NCBI GenBank assembly: GCA_020687605.1
Contig: JAJEQY010000028.1
Coordinates: 1-37,507 of the forward strand
Length of the DNA: 37,507 nt
Reading direction: 5' to 3'
From: Intestinimonas aquisgranensis
Lineage (GTDB): Bacteria; Bacillota; Clostridia; Oscillospirales; Oscillospiraceae
The number at the start of each line of letters is the position of its first letter. The first letter of the stretch is position 1. Positions 8,403-17,193 of this stretch are shown here, in pieces. The translations under genes were made by a program, and so were the position numbers. Under the pieces are notes generated by a model. The model had not been told where the DNA came from, made no database searches, and saw only the letters and a program-made list of their open reading frames with translations.

Positions 8403-9275
8403 ATGAAAGGGAAAAGCGGAGGAAAGGATTTCTGCGGCTTTGCGCTGCCCGGCATGTTCTGCTTCTTTGCCGTAGTCATCATTCCATTCATCTACGGCAT
8501 CTACCTCACCCTGACGGACTGGAACGGCGTGTCCTCCGTCAAGAATTTCGTCGGCGCCGCCAACTTTTTGAGCGTGCTCAAGGACACCCAGTTCTGGTCG
8601 TCCCTGCTGCTCACCTTCAAGTATGTCATCTTCGTGGTCATCATCGTCAACGTGCTGGCCTTCGCCATCGCCTACCTGCTCACCCGGGGCATCAAGGGCC
8701 AGAACTTCTTCCGGGCCGGCTTTTTCACCCCCAACCTCATCGGCGGCCTGGTGCTGGGCTACATCTGGCAGTTCGTCTTCTCCCGGGTCTTCGTGGGCAT
8801 CGGCGAGGCCACCGGCTGGAGCCTCTTTGAGAGCTCCTGGCTCTCCGACCCCAATCTGGCCTTCGCCGCCCTGGTGCTGGTGTCGGTGTGGCAGCTCTCC
8901 GGCTACATGATCCTCATCTACGTGGCCGGCTTCATGGGTCTCAACCAGGACGTGATGGAGGCCGCCAGCATCGACGGCGCCACCGGCTGGGTCAAGCTCA
9001 GGAGCATCATCCTCCCCCTCATGATGTCCTCCATCACCATCTGCCTCTTCCTCACCCTGTCCCGGGCCTTCATGGTGTACGACGTCAACCTGTCACTGAC
9101 CGCCGGCGCCCCCTACGGCACCACCGAGATGGCCGCCATGCACGTCTATGAAAAGGCCTTCACCTCCCGCCAGTTCGGCGTGGGCCAGGCTGAGGCCCTC
9201 ATCCTCTTCGTCATCGTCGCCATCATCAGTGGCATCCAGGTCTATCTCACCAAACGTCAGGAGGTGGAGGCATAA
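8403..9275 (+). CDS. Sugar ABC transporter permease (MsmF/UgpA type)
   Basis: This 290-residue inner-membrane permease has about six membrane segments. The cytoplasmic EAA loop, which docks the ATPase, is visible as EAASIDGATGWVKLRSIILP in the second half. AAGGAGG comes 7 bases before the ATG. The stop codon overlaps the start of the next permease gene by one base (TAATG), indicating translational coupling. It should pair with the second permease and with the MsmK-type ATPase encoded at 40-1173. Confidence 0.93.
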   Translation: MKGKSGGKDFCGFALPGMFCFFAVVIIPFIYGIYLTLTDWNGVSSVKNFVGAANFLSVLKDTQFWSSLLLTFKYVIFVVIIVNVLAFAIAYLLTRGIKGQNFFRAGFFTPNLIGGLVLGYIWQFVFSRVFVGIGEATGWSLFESSWLSDPNLAFAALVLVSVWQLSGYMILIYVAGFMGLNQDVMEAASIDGATGWVKLRSIILPLMMSSITICLFLTLSRAFMVYDVNLSLTAGAPYGTTEMAAMHVYEKAFTSRQFGVGQAEALILFVIVAIISGIQVYLTKRQEVEA

Positions 9276-10135
9276 TGAACCATTCTTCCATCGGCGGCAC
9301 CAAGCGCAAGGTCACCAACGCCCTTGCCATGGCCGGCCTCATCATCATCTTCATCGCCTACATGTTCCCCTTCGTCATGGTGGTCATCAACTCCCTCAAG
9401 GAGAAGCGGGACATCATCAAGAGCCCCTTCTCCTGGCTCTTCACCATCAAGGGCCTGTCCTTTGACAACTTCGTCAAGGCCTTTACCCAGATGGACTTCC
9501 TCAACGCCTTCAAGAACTCCCTCATCGTCACCGTGTGCTCCACCGTGCTGGTGACCCTGCTGGCCGCCATGCTGGCCTACTACATCGTCCGCCACAACAA
9601 CAAGATCTCCAAGATCACCTTCGCCCTCATGGTGGCCTCCATGATTATCCCCTTCCAGGCCATCATGATCCCCCTGGTGAGCATCTACGGCGGCACCCTC
9701 AACGTACTCAACCACCGCATCACCCTCATCTTCATGCACACCGGCTTCTCCATGGCCATGTCGGTCTTTATGTTCCACGGCTTTATCAAGGGCAACATTC
9801 CCATCGCCCTGGAGGAGGCCGCCTACATCGACGGCTGCACCCACACCCAGACCTTCTTCAAGATCGTCCTGCCCCTCCTCAAGCCCATCATCTCCACCAT
9901 GGTCATCCTCAACTCCCTGGCCTTCTGGAACGACTACCTGCTGCCCTCCCTGGTGCTCACCGACAAGGAGCTGCTCACCCTGCCCCTGTCCACCTACAGC
10001 TTCTACGGCACCTACTCCGCCGACTACGGCACCATCATGGCGGGCCTGCTCCTGTGCGTCATCCCCATCCTCATTCTCTATGTGGTCCTGCAGAAGCAGA
10101 TCATCGGCGGCGTGGTGTCCGGCGCGGTGAAATAA
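9275..10135 (+). CDS. Sugar ABC transporter permease (MsmG/UgpE type)
   Basis: This 286-residue membrane protein is the second half of the permease channel. The N-terminal membrane segment (FIAYMFPFVMVVINSLK) is typical of MalG/MsmG proteins. The EAA loop reads EEAAYIDGCTHTQTFFKIVL in the C-terminal half. It is the last gene of the transporter operon; a terminator-like hairpin lies about 95 bases downstream. Confidence 0.93.
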   Translation: MNHSSIGGTKRKVTNALAMAGLIIIFIAYMFPFVMVVINSLKEKRDIIKSPFSWLFTIKGLSFDNFVKAFTQMDFLNAFKNSLIVTVCSTVLVTLLAAMLAYYIVRHNNKISKITFALMVASMIIPFQAIMIPLVSIYGGTLNVLNHRITLIFMHTGFSMAMSVFMFHGFIKGNIPIALEEAAYIDGCTHTQTFFKIVLPLLKPIISTMVILNSLAFWNDYLLPSLVLTDKELLTLPLSTYSFYGTYSADYGTIMAGLLLCVIPILILYVVLQKQIIGGVVSGAVK

Positions 10136-10138
10136 GGG

Positions 10139-10168
10139 CTGTCAAAAATACCTTCCGTGTGATAGAAT
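10139..10168 (+). promoter_or_regulatory. Possible promoter for the invertase operon
   Basis: CTGTCA (10139-10144) and TAGAAT (10163-10168) are 18 bases apart. The match is modest and the -35 overlaps the end of the permease gene region. It would sit before the hairpin at 10230-10253, so that hairpin would then lie in the leader. Confidence 0.3.
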
Positions 10169-10229
10169 GAATCCCTGCATGGAGGCCATCCGCCCCGCCG
10201 GCATGGTCCCGGCGGCGCGGCCCTTCTGT

Positions 10230-10260
10230 CGGGAGCCTCGTGAGGGGCTCCCGATTTTTA
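10230..10260 (+). terminator. Terminator-like hairpin between permease and invertase genes
   Basis: CGGGAGCC (10230-10237) pairs with GGCTCCCG (10246-10253) and is followed by ATTTTTA. It probably reduces read-through from the transporter genes into the invertase genes, as partial termination or attenuation, because the following genes are in the same direction and belong to the same pathway. Confidence 0.65.
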
Positions 10261-10312
10261 TGGGGCCCCGCGGCGGCCCTGAGAAGCCGCACAGTGATGT
10301 GGAGGGAGCAGC

Positions 10313-11638
10313 TTGATACAAGACAGCATACATCTGAAAGCGCCGGGCAACTGGATCAACGATCCCAACGGCTTTATCTACTATAACGGGGAGTACCACC
10401 TCTTCTACCAGCACTTTCCCTACGCCCCCCGCTGGGGCACCATGCACTGGGGCCACGCGGTGAGCCCTGACCTGGTGCACTGGGAGCACCTTGAGGTGGC
10501 CCTTTTCCCCACCAAGGACTACGACCGCAACGGCGTTTTCTCGGGGAGCGCCCTGGAGATTGGCGGACGGCTCCACCTCTACTACACGGCGGTGCAGTAT
10601 GAGCAGCCTCTGCGGGAGGACATCCACCTGCCCGACGGTGACCGTTTCCAGGCCAGCCAGGCCATGGTGATCTCCCCGGACGGGCGGCACTTTGACAACT
10701 GGAAGGACAAGCGCCAGATCATCCCCGTCCTCACCGACCCCGACTTTGGGGACAAAAAGGACACCCGGGACCCCAAGGTGTGGCGGGAAGCGGACGGCTA
10801 CCGCATGGTGCTGGGCAGCTCCCGGGAGGGCAAAGGCCGGGTCCTCTTCTTCCGCAGCGACGACGGTCTCAGCTGGACCTATGCCAACCAGTTTTCCGCG
10901 CCGGAGCTGGGGCGGGTGCTGGAGTGCCCCGACCTCTTTCCCCTGGAGGAGGGCTGGCTCTTCCTGGGTTCCCCCATGGGCGTGACGGCGGACGGCCTCT
11001 CCTACGCCGACCAGGCCATGTACGCCCGGGCCCGCTTCGACCCCGCCTCCTGCCGTCTCTCCCTGGACGGCCCCATGGCCTACGTGGACCATGGGCTGGA
11101 CTTCTACGCCCCCCAGAGCACCCTGGACCGGGAGGGCCGTCGGGTGCTCATCGGGTGGATGCGGATGCCCCGGCCGGTGGAGGACGCCCCCGACGGTCGG
11201 GGGCCCTGGAACGGCATGATGAGCCTGCCCCGGCTGGTCACCCTCCGGGAGGGCCATGTATGCTTCCCCGTCCACCCCGACGTGGCCGCCGCCTTTGACC
11301 AACCGGCGGAGGGTCTCACCCCCCTGGCCCAGCACCGGCCAGTGCGGCTTCGGACCACCCTCCGTGAGGGTGAGGAGTTGAACCTGGGCGGCTACCGGCT
11401 GCGGCTGCGGGAGGGCCGGCTCGAGGGCGACCGGAGCGCCGTGTTCGCCGGGCTCCAGAACTGCCGTCTCACCGCCCGGACGCCCCGGCTGTCCGGCGAC
11501 GCCTGCCGGCTGGACATCTTCCTGGACCCCAATCTCATCGAGGTCTTTGTCAATGACGGAGCCTATGTGCTCAGCCATATCATATACGGCCTGGGGACCC
11601 GGCTGGAGGGCCCCGTGGAGGCCGTCAGCACCATCTGA
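10313..11638 (+). CDS. GH32 beta-fructofuranosidase (sucrose hydrolase / invertase)
   Basis: This 441-residue enzyme splits sucrose or the sucrose end of raffinose-type sugars into fructose and an aldose. The GH32 motifs are WINDPNG with nucleophile D17, a TRDPK motif with the transition-state Asp, and ECPDLF with acid/base E204. The start is TTG at 10313, preceded by GGAGGGA at 10301-10307; no better start exists before the catalytic motif at the N-terminus. There is no signal peptide, so it is cytoplasmic. Because uptake is by an ABC importer and not a PTS, the substrate is more likely free sucrose than sucrose 6-phosphate. Fructose released here would feed the fructokinase encoded 30 bases downstream. 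Confidence 0.92.
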   Translation: MIQDSIHLKAPGNWINDPNGFIYYNGEYHLFYQHFPYAPRWGTMHWGHAVSPDLVHWEHLEVALFPTKDYDRNGVFSGSALEIGGRLHLYYTAVQYEQPLREDIHLPDGDRFQASQAMVISPDGRHFDNWKDKRQIIPVLTDPDFGDKKDTRDPKVWREADGYRMVLGSSREGKGRVLFFRSDDGLSWTYANQFSAPELGRVLECPDLFPLEEGWLFLGSPMGVTADGLSYADQAMYARARFDPASCRLSLDGPMAYVDHGLDFYAPQSTLDREGRRVLIGWMRMPRPVEDAPDGRGPWNGMMSLPRLVTLREGHVCFPVHPDVAAAFDQPAEGLTPLAQHRPVRLRTTLREGEELNLGGYRLRLREGRLEGDRSAVFAGLQNCRLTARTPRLSGDACRLDIFLDPNLIEVFVNDGAYVLSHIIYGLGTRLEGPVEAVSTI

Positions 11639-11668
11639 TTTTGCTCAAAGAAAGGAAGCGGTTTTCCC

Positions 11669-12619
11669 ATGACGGATATCACCACCATCGGGGAGGTGCT
11701 CATCGACCTGACCCAGACCGGTGTCACCCCGCAGAACGTGTCCCTCTTCGCCGCCAACCCCGGCGGCGCCCCCGCCAACGTGGCGGTGGCCGCCGCCCGC
11801 CTGGGGGCCTCCACCGCCTTCATCGGCAAGGTGGGCCGGGACGGCTTCGGCGGCTATCTCACCGGCGTACTGAAGGAAAACGGCGTGGACACCTCCGGGG
11901 TGCGGACCGACGCCGCCCACACCACCATGGCGGTGGTCACCGTCGCCGCCAGCGGTGAGCGCTCCTTCCGCTTCGTCCGGGGGGCGGACAGCGCCCTCAC
12001 CCCGGAGGAGGTGGACACCCGGCTGGTGGAGGGGACCAAGGTCCTCCACTTCGGCTCCGTGAGCCTCACCGCCGCCCCCGCCCGCTCGGCCACCCTCTTC
12101 GCTGCCCGGCACGCCCGGGAGCACGGGGTGCTGGTGAGCTACGACCCCAACTACCGGGAAGCCCTGTGGGGCAGCCGGGAGGAGGCCGTGGAGTGGATGC
12201 GCACCCCCCTGCCCCTGGTGGACGTTCTCAAGCTCTCCGACGAGGAGCTGCCCCTCCTCACCGGCACCGACGACCCGGCGGAGGGCAGCCGCCGTCTGGC
12301 TGAGCAGGGCATTTCCCTGGTGCTCCTCACCCTGGGCGCCGGCGGCGCCTTATACCGCTGGCAGGGCAGGACCGGGCAGGTCCCCGGCGTGGCCACCACC
12401 GTGGCCGATACCAACGGCGCCGGGGACACCTTCCTGGGGGCTGTGCTCAGCCGTCTGGTCCGCCGGGGAGAGAAGCCCCTGGAAGGCCTCACCGCCCCGG
12501 AGCTGGAGGAGATCCTGGCCTTCGCCAACCGGGCGGCCTCCAAGACCTGCTCCCGCAGCGGCGCCATCCCCGCCATGCCCACCCTGGCGGAGCTGGAAGA
12601 CGGGAAGGGGGATGCGTGA
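11669..12619 (+). CDS. Fructokinase, PfkB family
   Basis: This 316-residue ribokinase-family enzyme phosphorylates fructose to fructose 6-phosphate with ATP. The N-terminal signature is GGAPANVAVAAARLG and the C-terminal signature is DTNGAGDTF, with the catalytic base D253. GGAPANVA is the form typical of fructokinases. The gene lies between the invertase and amylosucrase genes, both of which release fructose from sucrose, so the role fits well. Its TGA stop overlaps the ATG of the next gene by one base, so the two are probably translated together. Confidence 0.92.
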   Translation: MTDITTIGEVLIDLTQTGVTPQNVSLFAANPGGAPANVAVAAARLGASTAFIGKVGRDGFGGYLTGVLKENGVDTSGVRTDAAHTTMAVVTVAASGERSFRFVRGADSALTPEEVDTRLVEGTKVLHFGSVSLTAAPARSATLFAARHAREHGVLVSYDPNYREALWGSREEAVEWMRTPLPLVDVLKLSDEELPLLTGTDDPAEGSRRLAEQGISLVLLTLGAGGALYRWQGRTGQVPGVATTVADTNGAGDTFLGAVLSRLVRRGEKPLEGLTAPELEEILAFANRAASKTCSRSGAIPAMPTLAELEDGKGDA

Positions 12620-14568
12620 TGAAGGGCAAAAAGAACGCTTCGGCGGCCAAGGCCGCTCCCAGCGCCAAAGCGGTGTCTGCAGCGCCGTCTCCGGCGGCTC
12701 CTCAGACACCCCCCGCCGCCCCGGAGGACACCGCCGTCTTTGACCGGCGGCTGGCCCGGCACTACGACGAGCTCAAGTGGCTCTACTGTGAGCTCTACCA
12801 CGGGGACCTGGCCGCCTTCGACTACTTCCTCGCCATGCTCCGCCGGAGCTGGGCCGACCGCAAGGCCGACCTGCGGGCCCAGGATGCCCGCCGGGAGGCC
12901 GACCCCGACTGGTACCGCCGCCGGGACCTGCTGGGCATGATGCTCTACACCGCCCAGTTCGCCGGCACCCTGGAGGGGGTGCGGGAGAAGCTCCCCTATC
13001 TGGAGGAGTGCGGCGTGAACTACCTCCACCTGATGCCCCTGCTGGAGAGCCCCAAGGGCCGCAGCGACGGCGGCTACGCCGTGTCCGATTTTCGGAAGGT
13101 GCAGCCCGAGTTGGGCACCATGGCCGACCTGGAGCGTCTGGCCGACGACTGCCGCCAGAGCGGCATCAGCCTGTGCCTGGATTTCGTCATGAACCACACC
13201 AGCGAGGACCACGAGTGGGCGAAAAAGGCCCGGGCCGGTGTGCCCGGCTACCGGGAGCGCTACTTCTTCTACGACAACTGGGACATCCCCCGGAAGTTTG
13301 AGGAGACGGTGCCCCAGGTCTTCCCCACCACCGCCCCGGGCTGCTTCACCTGGCTGGTGGACTGCCAGCAGGCGGTGATGACCAACTTCTACCCCTACCA
13401 GTGGGACCTCAACTACGCCAACCCCGTGGTCTTCAACGACATGACGGAAAACCTGCTCTTCCTGGCCAACCGGGGCATCGACATCATCCGTCTGGACGCC
13501 GTCCCCTACATCTGGAAGGAGCTGGGCACCAACTGCCGCAACCTGCCCCAGGTCCACACCCTGGTACGGATGATGCGCATGGTGTGCGAGATCGTCTGCC
13601 CCAGTGTGCTGCTGCTGGGGGAGGTGGTCATGGAGCCGGCCAAGGTGGCCCCCTACTTCGGCACCCCGGACAAGCCAGAGTGTCACATGCTCTACAATGT
13701 GACCACCATGGCCACCACCTGGCACACCCTGGCTACTGCCGACGTCTCCCTCCTCCGCCACCAGATGGACGCCGTGTGCGCCCTGCCCCGGGACTTCCTC
13801 TTTCTCAACTACCTGCGCTGCCACGACGACATCGGCTGGGGTCTGGACTACCCCTGGCTCAAGGAGCACTTCGGCACCAACGAGGTAGCCCATAAAAAGT
13901 ACCTCAACGACTGGTTTACCGGCCGGTGGCCCTCCAGCGACAGCCGGGGGGAACTCTACAACGACGACCCCCGGCTGGGCGACGCCCGGCTGTGCGGCAC
14001 CACCGCCTCCCTGTGCGGCGTGGAGGCCGCCGACTATGAGCGGGACCCCTTCAAGCTGGAGCGGTCCATCGCCTGCGACCTGATGCTCCACGCCTGGATG
14101 CTCACCCAGAGCGGTATCCCGGTCCTCTACAGCGGCGACGAGGTGGGACAGCTCAACGACTACTCCTACCATCAGGACGATGAGAAGCGTGAGGACAGCC
14201 GCTACCTCCACCGGGGCGCCTTCCAGTGGGACCTGGCCGCCATGCGCCGGGACCCGGACACCCGCCAGGGCAAGCAGTTCATGGGCCTGCGCCGGCTGGA
14301 GGAACTGCGCTGCGCCGAGCCCGCCTTCGACGCCCGGGCCGACGTGTGGACCTTCGACACCGGCAGCCCCCACGTGCTGGGTGTGGGGCGCTGGTACAAC
14401 GGCCGCAAGCTCATCGCCATGTTCAACTTCAGCAATCAGTTCCTCACCACCTCCTGCCGGGAGGAGGGTCCCTTTGAGGAGCTGGTCTACGGCGGCCACT
14501 TCGGGGACCTGAGCCATGTGGAGCTCCCCCCCTATGGCTTCGTCTGGCTCCTGCACACCGACGCGTAA
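12619..14568 (+). CDS. Amylosucrase-like GH13 enzyme
   Basis: This 649-residue protein belongs to GH13 subfamily 4, which uses sucrose to build alpha-1,4-glucan (amylosucrase) or hydrolyses it. Visible catalytic motifs are IIRLDAVPYIWK with nucleophile D293, LLGEVVME with acid/base E335, and RCHDDIGW with the H402-D403 pair. The RCHDDIGW-type motif is close to that of Neisseria amylosucrase. The first 40 residues are an unusual Lys/Ala/Pro-rich low-complexity tail. ATG at 12619 was chosen over GTG at 12616 for its spacing from AAGGGGG. There is no signal peptide, so sucrose import is required. Whether it makes polymer or only hydrolyses sucrose cannot be told from sequence. Confidence 0.85.
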   Translation: MKGKKNASAAKAAPSAKAVSAAPSPAAPQTPPAAPEDTAVFDRRLARHYDELKWLYCELYHGDLAAFDYFLAMLRRSWADRKADLRAQDARREADPDWYRRRDLLGMMLYTAQFAGTLEGVREKLPYLEECGVNYLHLMPLLESPKGRSDGGYAVSDFRKVQPELGTMADLERLADDCRQSGISLCLDFVMNHTSEDHEWAKKARAGVPGYRERYFFYDNWDIPRKFEETVPQVFPTTAPGCFTWLVDCQQAVMTNFYPYQWDLNYANPVVFNDMTENLLFLANRGIDIIRLDAVPYIWKELGTNCRNLPQVHTLVRMMRMVCEIVCPSVLLLGEVVMEPAKVAPYFGTPDKPECHMLYNVTTMATTWHTLATADVSLLRHQMDAVCALPRDFLFLNYLRCHDDIGWGLDYPWLKEHFGTNEVAHKKYLNDWFTGRWPSSDSRGELYNDDPRLGDARLCGTTASLCGVEAADYERDPFKLERSIACDLMLHAWMLTQSGIPVLYSGDEVGQLNDYSYHQDDEKREDSRYLHRGAFQWDLAAMRRDPDTRQGKQFMGLRRLEELRCAEPAFDARADVWTFDTGSPHVLGVGRWYNGRKLIAMFNFSNQFLTTSCREEGPFEELVYGGHFGDLSHVELPPYGFVWLLHTDA

Positions 14569-14591
14569 CCGCCCCCGCAATCCATCCAAAC

Positions 14592-14629
14592 AAAAAGAGA
14601 GGACATCCTCACGGATGTCCTCTCTTTTT
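14592..14629. terminator. Strong bidirectional terminator
   Basis: A perfect 17-base-pair stem (14592-14608 with 14613-14629) has a 4-base loop and A/T runs on both sides. It ends the plus-strand sucrose operon and the convergent minus-strand M56 protease operon, whose stop lies at 14646. Confidence 0.93.
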
Positions 14630-14645
14630 TACATTTTTCGTATCT

Positions 14646-16610
14646 CTAAGTCTCCAGACCCGGGACCTGGATGCACCCGTCCTCATAGACCAGCCGCCCG
14701 GAGGAGACCAGTTCCCCCTCCTGGTAGTCCCTTTTGTCCACATACAGGCAGTCCTCCTCCGGACTGTACCGGAGGGTGTAGTCGTAGCTTGCCCGGTTCT
14801 CCAGACGATAGCTGGCACCGTTGGCGTAATCGTAGATGACCACCCGGTTGTCCACGATGCCGGAACCCCAGCTGAGGGCGGCGCAGAGCTCGGGGAGGCC
14901 GTCCCCGGTGAGGTCGCAGAAATAGACGCTCCAGATGGGCATACCCGTGATGAGGGCCAAAGGCTCTCCTCCCTCCTCAGTATTGGCGGTGACCTCATAG
15001 GGGGTGTAGTGGAAGGTCACGCCGGGGAACTGGGGGAGCTGGGCGGTGCGTTCCCCATCCCAGTCTATCTCATCCGGGGCCTGGGTGTAGTCCACCCATT
15101 TGGTGACGGAAGGGCCGGAAGCGCCCTCCTCCGCACCATAAAAAAGATGGATGGTCTCGTCGCCGGAGCTGCTGCGGTCCTCGTGTAGGGGCAGCACCGC
15201 CAGATGGATGTACCAGCCATCCAGCGTCCTCACCCCGCCGGCGTCATAGGTGATGCTCCGCGCCACATCGCCGGGGGTACCGTTCTCCATCATGACCACG
15301 GAGTACCCATCCGCATCCGGTGAAAGCTGCCGGATCTCCGTCTGAGGCATATACTTCAGGGCAGACAGGTAATCTTGCAGCCGGAAAATACGGCTCTGCT
15401 CCGGCCACTCCTGGGCTTCCGTCACGAAATATTCCTTCTCTTCTGTAAACAGCCTCAGCTGGGCGCTGTACGTGGTCTGATCTCTGAAATAGAAAAAACG
15501 GACCGCTCCCGAGCCATCCCATTGGAAGTCAGACGTCAGGAGAAGATCAAACTGGTTGGCGTTCACATAGGGCTCCGCTCCGCCGCCCAGCTTTTCGATT
15601 CTTTTGATCTGCTCCACGATCTGCCGGGGTTCCAGATCCGACACGCCGTTTCCGCCCATGGGAAAGCTGCGGCTGGTGGGAGGGTCTGTGAGAAAGCACA
15701 CCGCCGCCACGGCGCAGATCACCAGTGCCGCCGCCACCAGCCAGCGCCCCGGCCTCCGATAGTCCATGACCGCCTTCACCCGAGCCTTGACCCCCATCTC
15801 GCCGAAGGCCAGCGGACAGGCAGCCACGGTCCGGCGGCGGACGCCGCAGCGGAACAGGGCGGAGGCGTATCCGCGGCGGTCCTCCTGACTCAGCTCCCGG
15901 ATCACCTTCTCGTCGCAGGCCCCCTCGATATCCCGGCACAGCAGGACATAGGCCACCCATAGCAGGGGATGGAACCAGTAGACCGACAGGAGCACGAAGC
16001 CCAGCACCTTCCACCAGTGGTCGCCCCGGCGGATGTGGGCCCGCTCATGGGCGATCACATAGGCCAGATCCCGGTCCTCCAGCCGATAGGGCAGATAGAT
16101 CACCGGCCACAGGAGTCCCAGGACAAAAGGCGTATCCACCCACTCGCTCTGCCGGATGTTTTCCCGGAGGAGGGTGGCGGTACTCACCCGGCGCCTCAGG
16201 CGCAGATAGCTGACCAGGGCATAGAGCAGCAGGACGACCAGCCCCGCCAGCCAGAGGCGGGCCAGGACAAAGGACCATACCTGGGTGGGGTTTGCACTAG
16301 CCCCCGGCGCCGGAGCCATGGATGCCGCCAGGGCGGGGTTGACCGCGCTGTTGAGGGCAGGGATACCGCTGCTGATCTGGGGCTCAGCGGTGTAGAGGAT
16401 CTCCGGGGGCAGGGTCCGGGCGCTGGGGACCAGACTCAGCGCGCTCTCCACGGAGAAGGGCCAGAGCAGCCGGAGGGCCACCAGACCCCAGAGCAGGCAG
16501 AAGCTCCAGCGCGGCGCCCTGCGGAGCACCAACCGCAGCACCACCACTGCCAGCACCAGCCATCCGGCGGCGATGCTCTGGTTGACCAGCTTCAGAAATA
16601 CCGCTTCCAT
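14646..16610 (-). CDS. BlaR1-like M56 membrane metalloprotease with a large C-terminal sensor domain
   Basis: This 654-residue protein has membrane segments in its first 310 residues and the zinc-protease motif HERAH at residues 188-192, in the family's usual place between membrane segments. A further membrane segment near residue 310 (WLVAAALVICAVAAVCFL) leads into a C-terminal region of about 330 residues, presumably outside the cell. That region lacks the penicillin-binding SxxK-type domain of classic BlaR1, as far as I can see. The start at 16610 is set by GGAGGGG just upstream. It follows the BlaI-type repressor gene after 10 bases. In such pairs the protease, when triggered, leads to cleavage of the repressor. 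The signal here is unknown. Confidence 0.85.
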   Translation of the reverse strand: MEAVFLKLVNQSIAAGWLVLAVVVLRLVLRRAPRWSFCLLWGLVALRLLWPFSVESALSLVPSARTLPPEILYTAEPQISSGIPALNSAVNPALAASMAPAPGASANPTQVWSFVLARLWLAGLVVLLLYALVSYLRLRRRVSTATLLRENIRQSEWVDTPFVLGLLWPVIYLPYRLEDRDLAYVIAHERAHIRRGDHWWKVLGFVLLSVYWFHPLLWVAYVLLCRDIEGACDEKVIRELSQEDRRGYASALFRCGVRRRTVAACPLAFGEMGVKARVKAVMDYRRPGRWLVAAALVICAVAAVCFLTDPPTSRSFPMGGNGVSDLEPRQIVEQIKRIEKLGGGAEPYVNANQFDLLLTSDFQWDGSGAVRFFYFRDQTTYSAQLRLFTEEKEYFVTEAQEWPEQSRIFRLQDYLSALKYMPQTEIRQLSPDADGYSVVMMENGTPGDVARSITYDAGGVRTLDGWYIHLAVLPLHEDRSSSGDETIHLFYGAEEGASGPSVTKWVDYTQAPDEIDWDGERTAQLPQFPGVTFHYTPYEVTANTEEGGEPLALITGMPIWSVYFCDLTGDGLPELCAALSWGSGIVDNRVVIYDYANGASYRLENRASYDYTLRYSPEEDCLYVDKRDYQEGELVSSGRLVYEDGCIQVPGLET

Positions 16611-16620
16611 GGTCCCCTCC

Positions 16621-16971
16621 TCACTTTTCGATGATGCGCCGGATCTCCTCCGCTTCCTCCTCGGACAGGTCCTGCCGCCGGGCAAAGGCGGCCAGGAAGG
16701 CGGGAAGAGAGCCCTGGAACTTCTTCTCCATCAGCTCGTCAATCTCGGACACCTGTGCCGCCTCCCTGGAGACCAGGGCGGTGACCACGCCGTCCTTGTT
16801 CTGTACCACGCCCCGCTCTCCCAGGCGCTTGATGACGGTATAGGTGGTGGTCCGCTTCCACCCCAGCCGGGCCTGGCACAGCCTTACCAGCTCGGCGGTG
16901 GTCACCGGCTCATGCTCCCAAAGGATGAGACAGAACCGGTATTCACTCTCAAAGATCTTGGGCGTATCCAT
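16621..16971 (-). CDS. BlaI/MecI-family transcriptional repressor
   Basis: This 116-residue protein has the BlaI/CopY winged-helix fold: an N-terminal wing with ESEYRFCLILWEHEPVTTAELV, recognition region TTTYTVIKRLGERGVV, and a C-terminal dimerisation helix. The ATG at 16971 is preceded by AAAGGAGG; an upstream in-frame start at 17031 is rejected because it would run through the operator. It lies 10 bases before the M56 protease gene in the same operon. Two 16-base dyads over the promoter are its likely binding sites, so it should repress its own operon. Confidence 0.92.
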   Translation of the reverse strand: MDTPKIFESEYRFCLILWEHEPVTTAELVRLCQARLGWKRTTTYTVIKRLGERGVVQNKDGVVTALVSREAAQVSEIDELMEKKFQGSLPAFLAAFARRQDLSEEEAEEIRRIIEK

Positions 16972-16985
16972 GGTCAGCCTCCTTT

Positions 16986-17041
16986 GTCTAATGGGATAGA
17001 CTCCTCGGCGATAGTCTATCCCATTAGACACGGAAAGTCAA
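16986..17041 (-). promoter_or_regulatory. BlaI-type promoter with two inverted operators
   Basis: On the minus strand TTGACT (17036-17041) and TAGACT (17013-17018) are 17 bases apart. Two dyads of the form GTCTA-N6-TAGAC lie at 16986-17001 and 17014-17029. They are exact reverse complements of each other, so together they make one larger perfect inverted repeat (16986-17002 with 17013-17029). One dyad covers the -10 element, the other the early transcribed region. Their centres are 28 bases apart. Confidence 0.88.
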
Positions 17042-17092
17042 TAGGGAAAAACGGTGAATCACGTCTCTCGTTTCCAGCCGACACAAAACAAA

Positions 17093-17142
17093 AGCACGGG
17101 CGCCCGCCGCAGTCTTGAAGGACCGCGGCGGGCGTCCGTGCT
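17093..17142 (-). terminator. Terminator of the giant-protein operon
   Basis: An 18-base stem (17093-17110 with 17125-17142, one G-T pair) is followed on the minus strand by TTTTGTTTTGT. It lies about 50 bases after the stop of the 753-residue protein gene. Confidence 0.85.
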
Positions 17143-17193
17143 GATATCCGTCGTACTTGATTCGGGAAACAATCTGCCCCGGATGGCAAAGCA

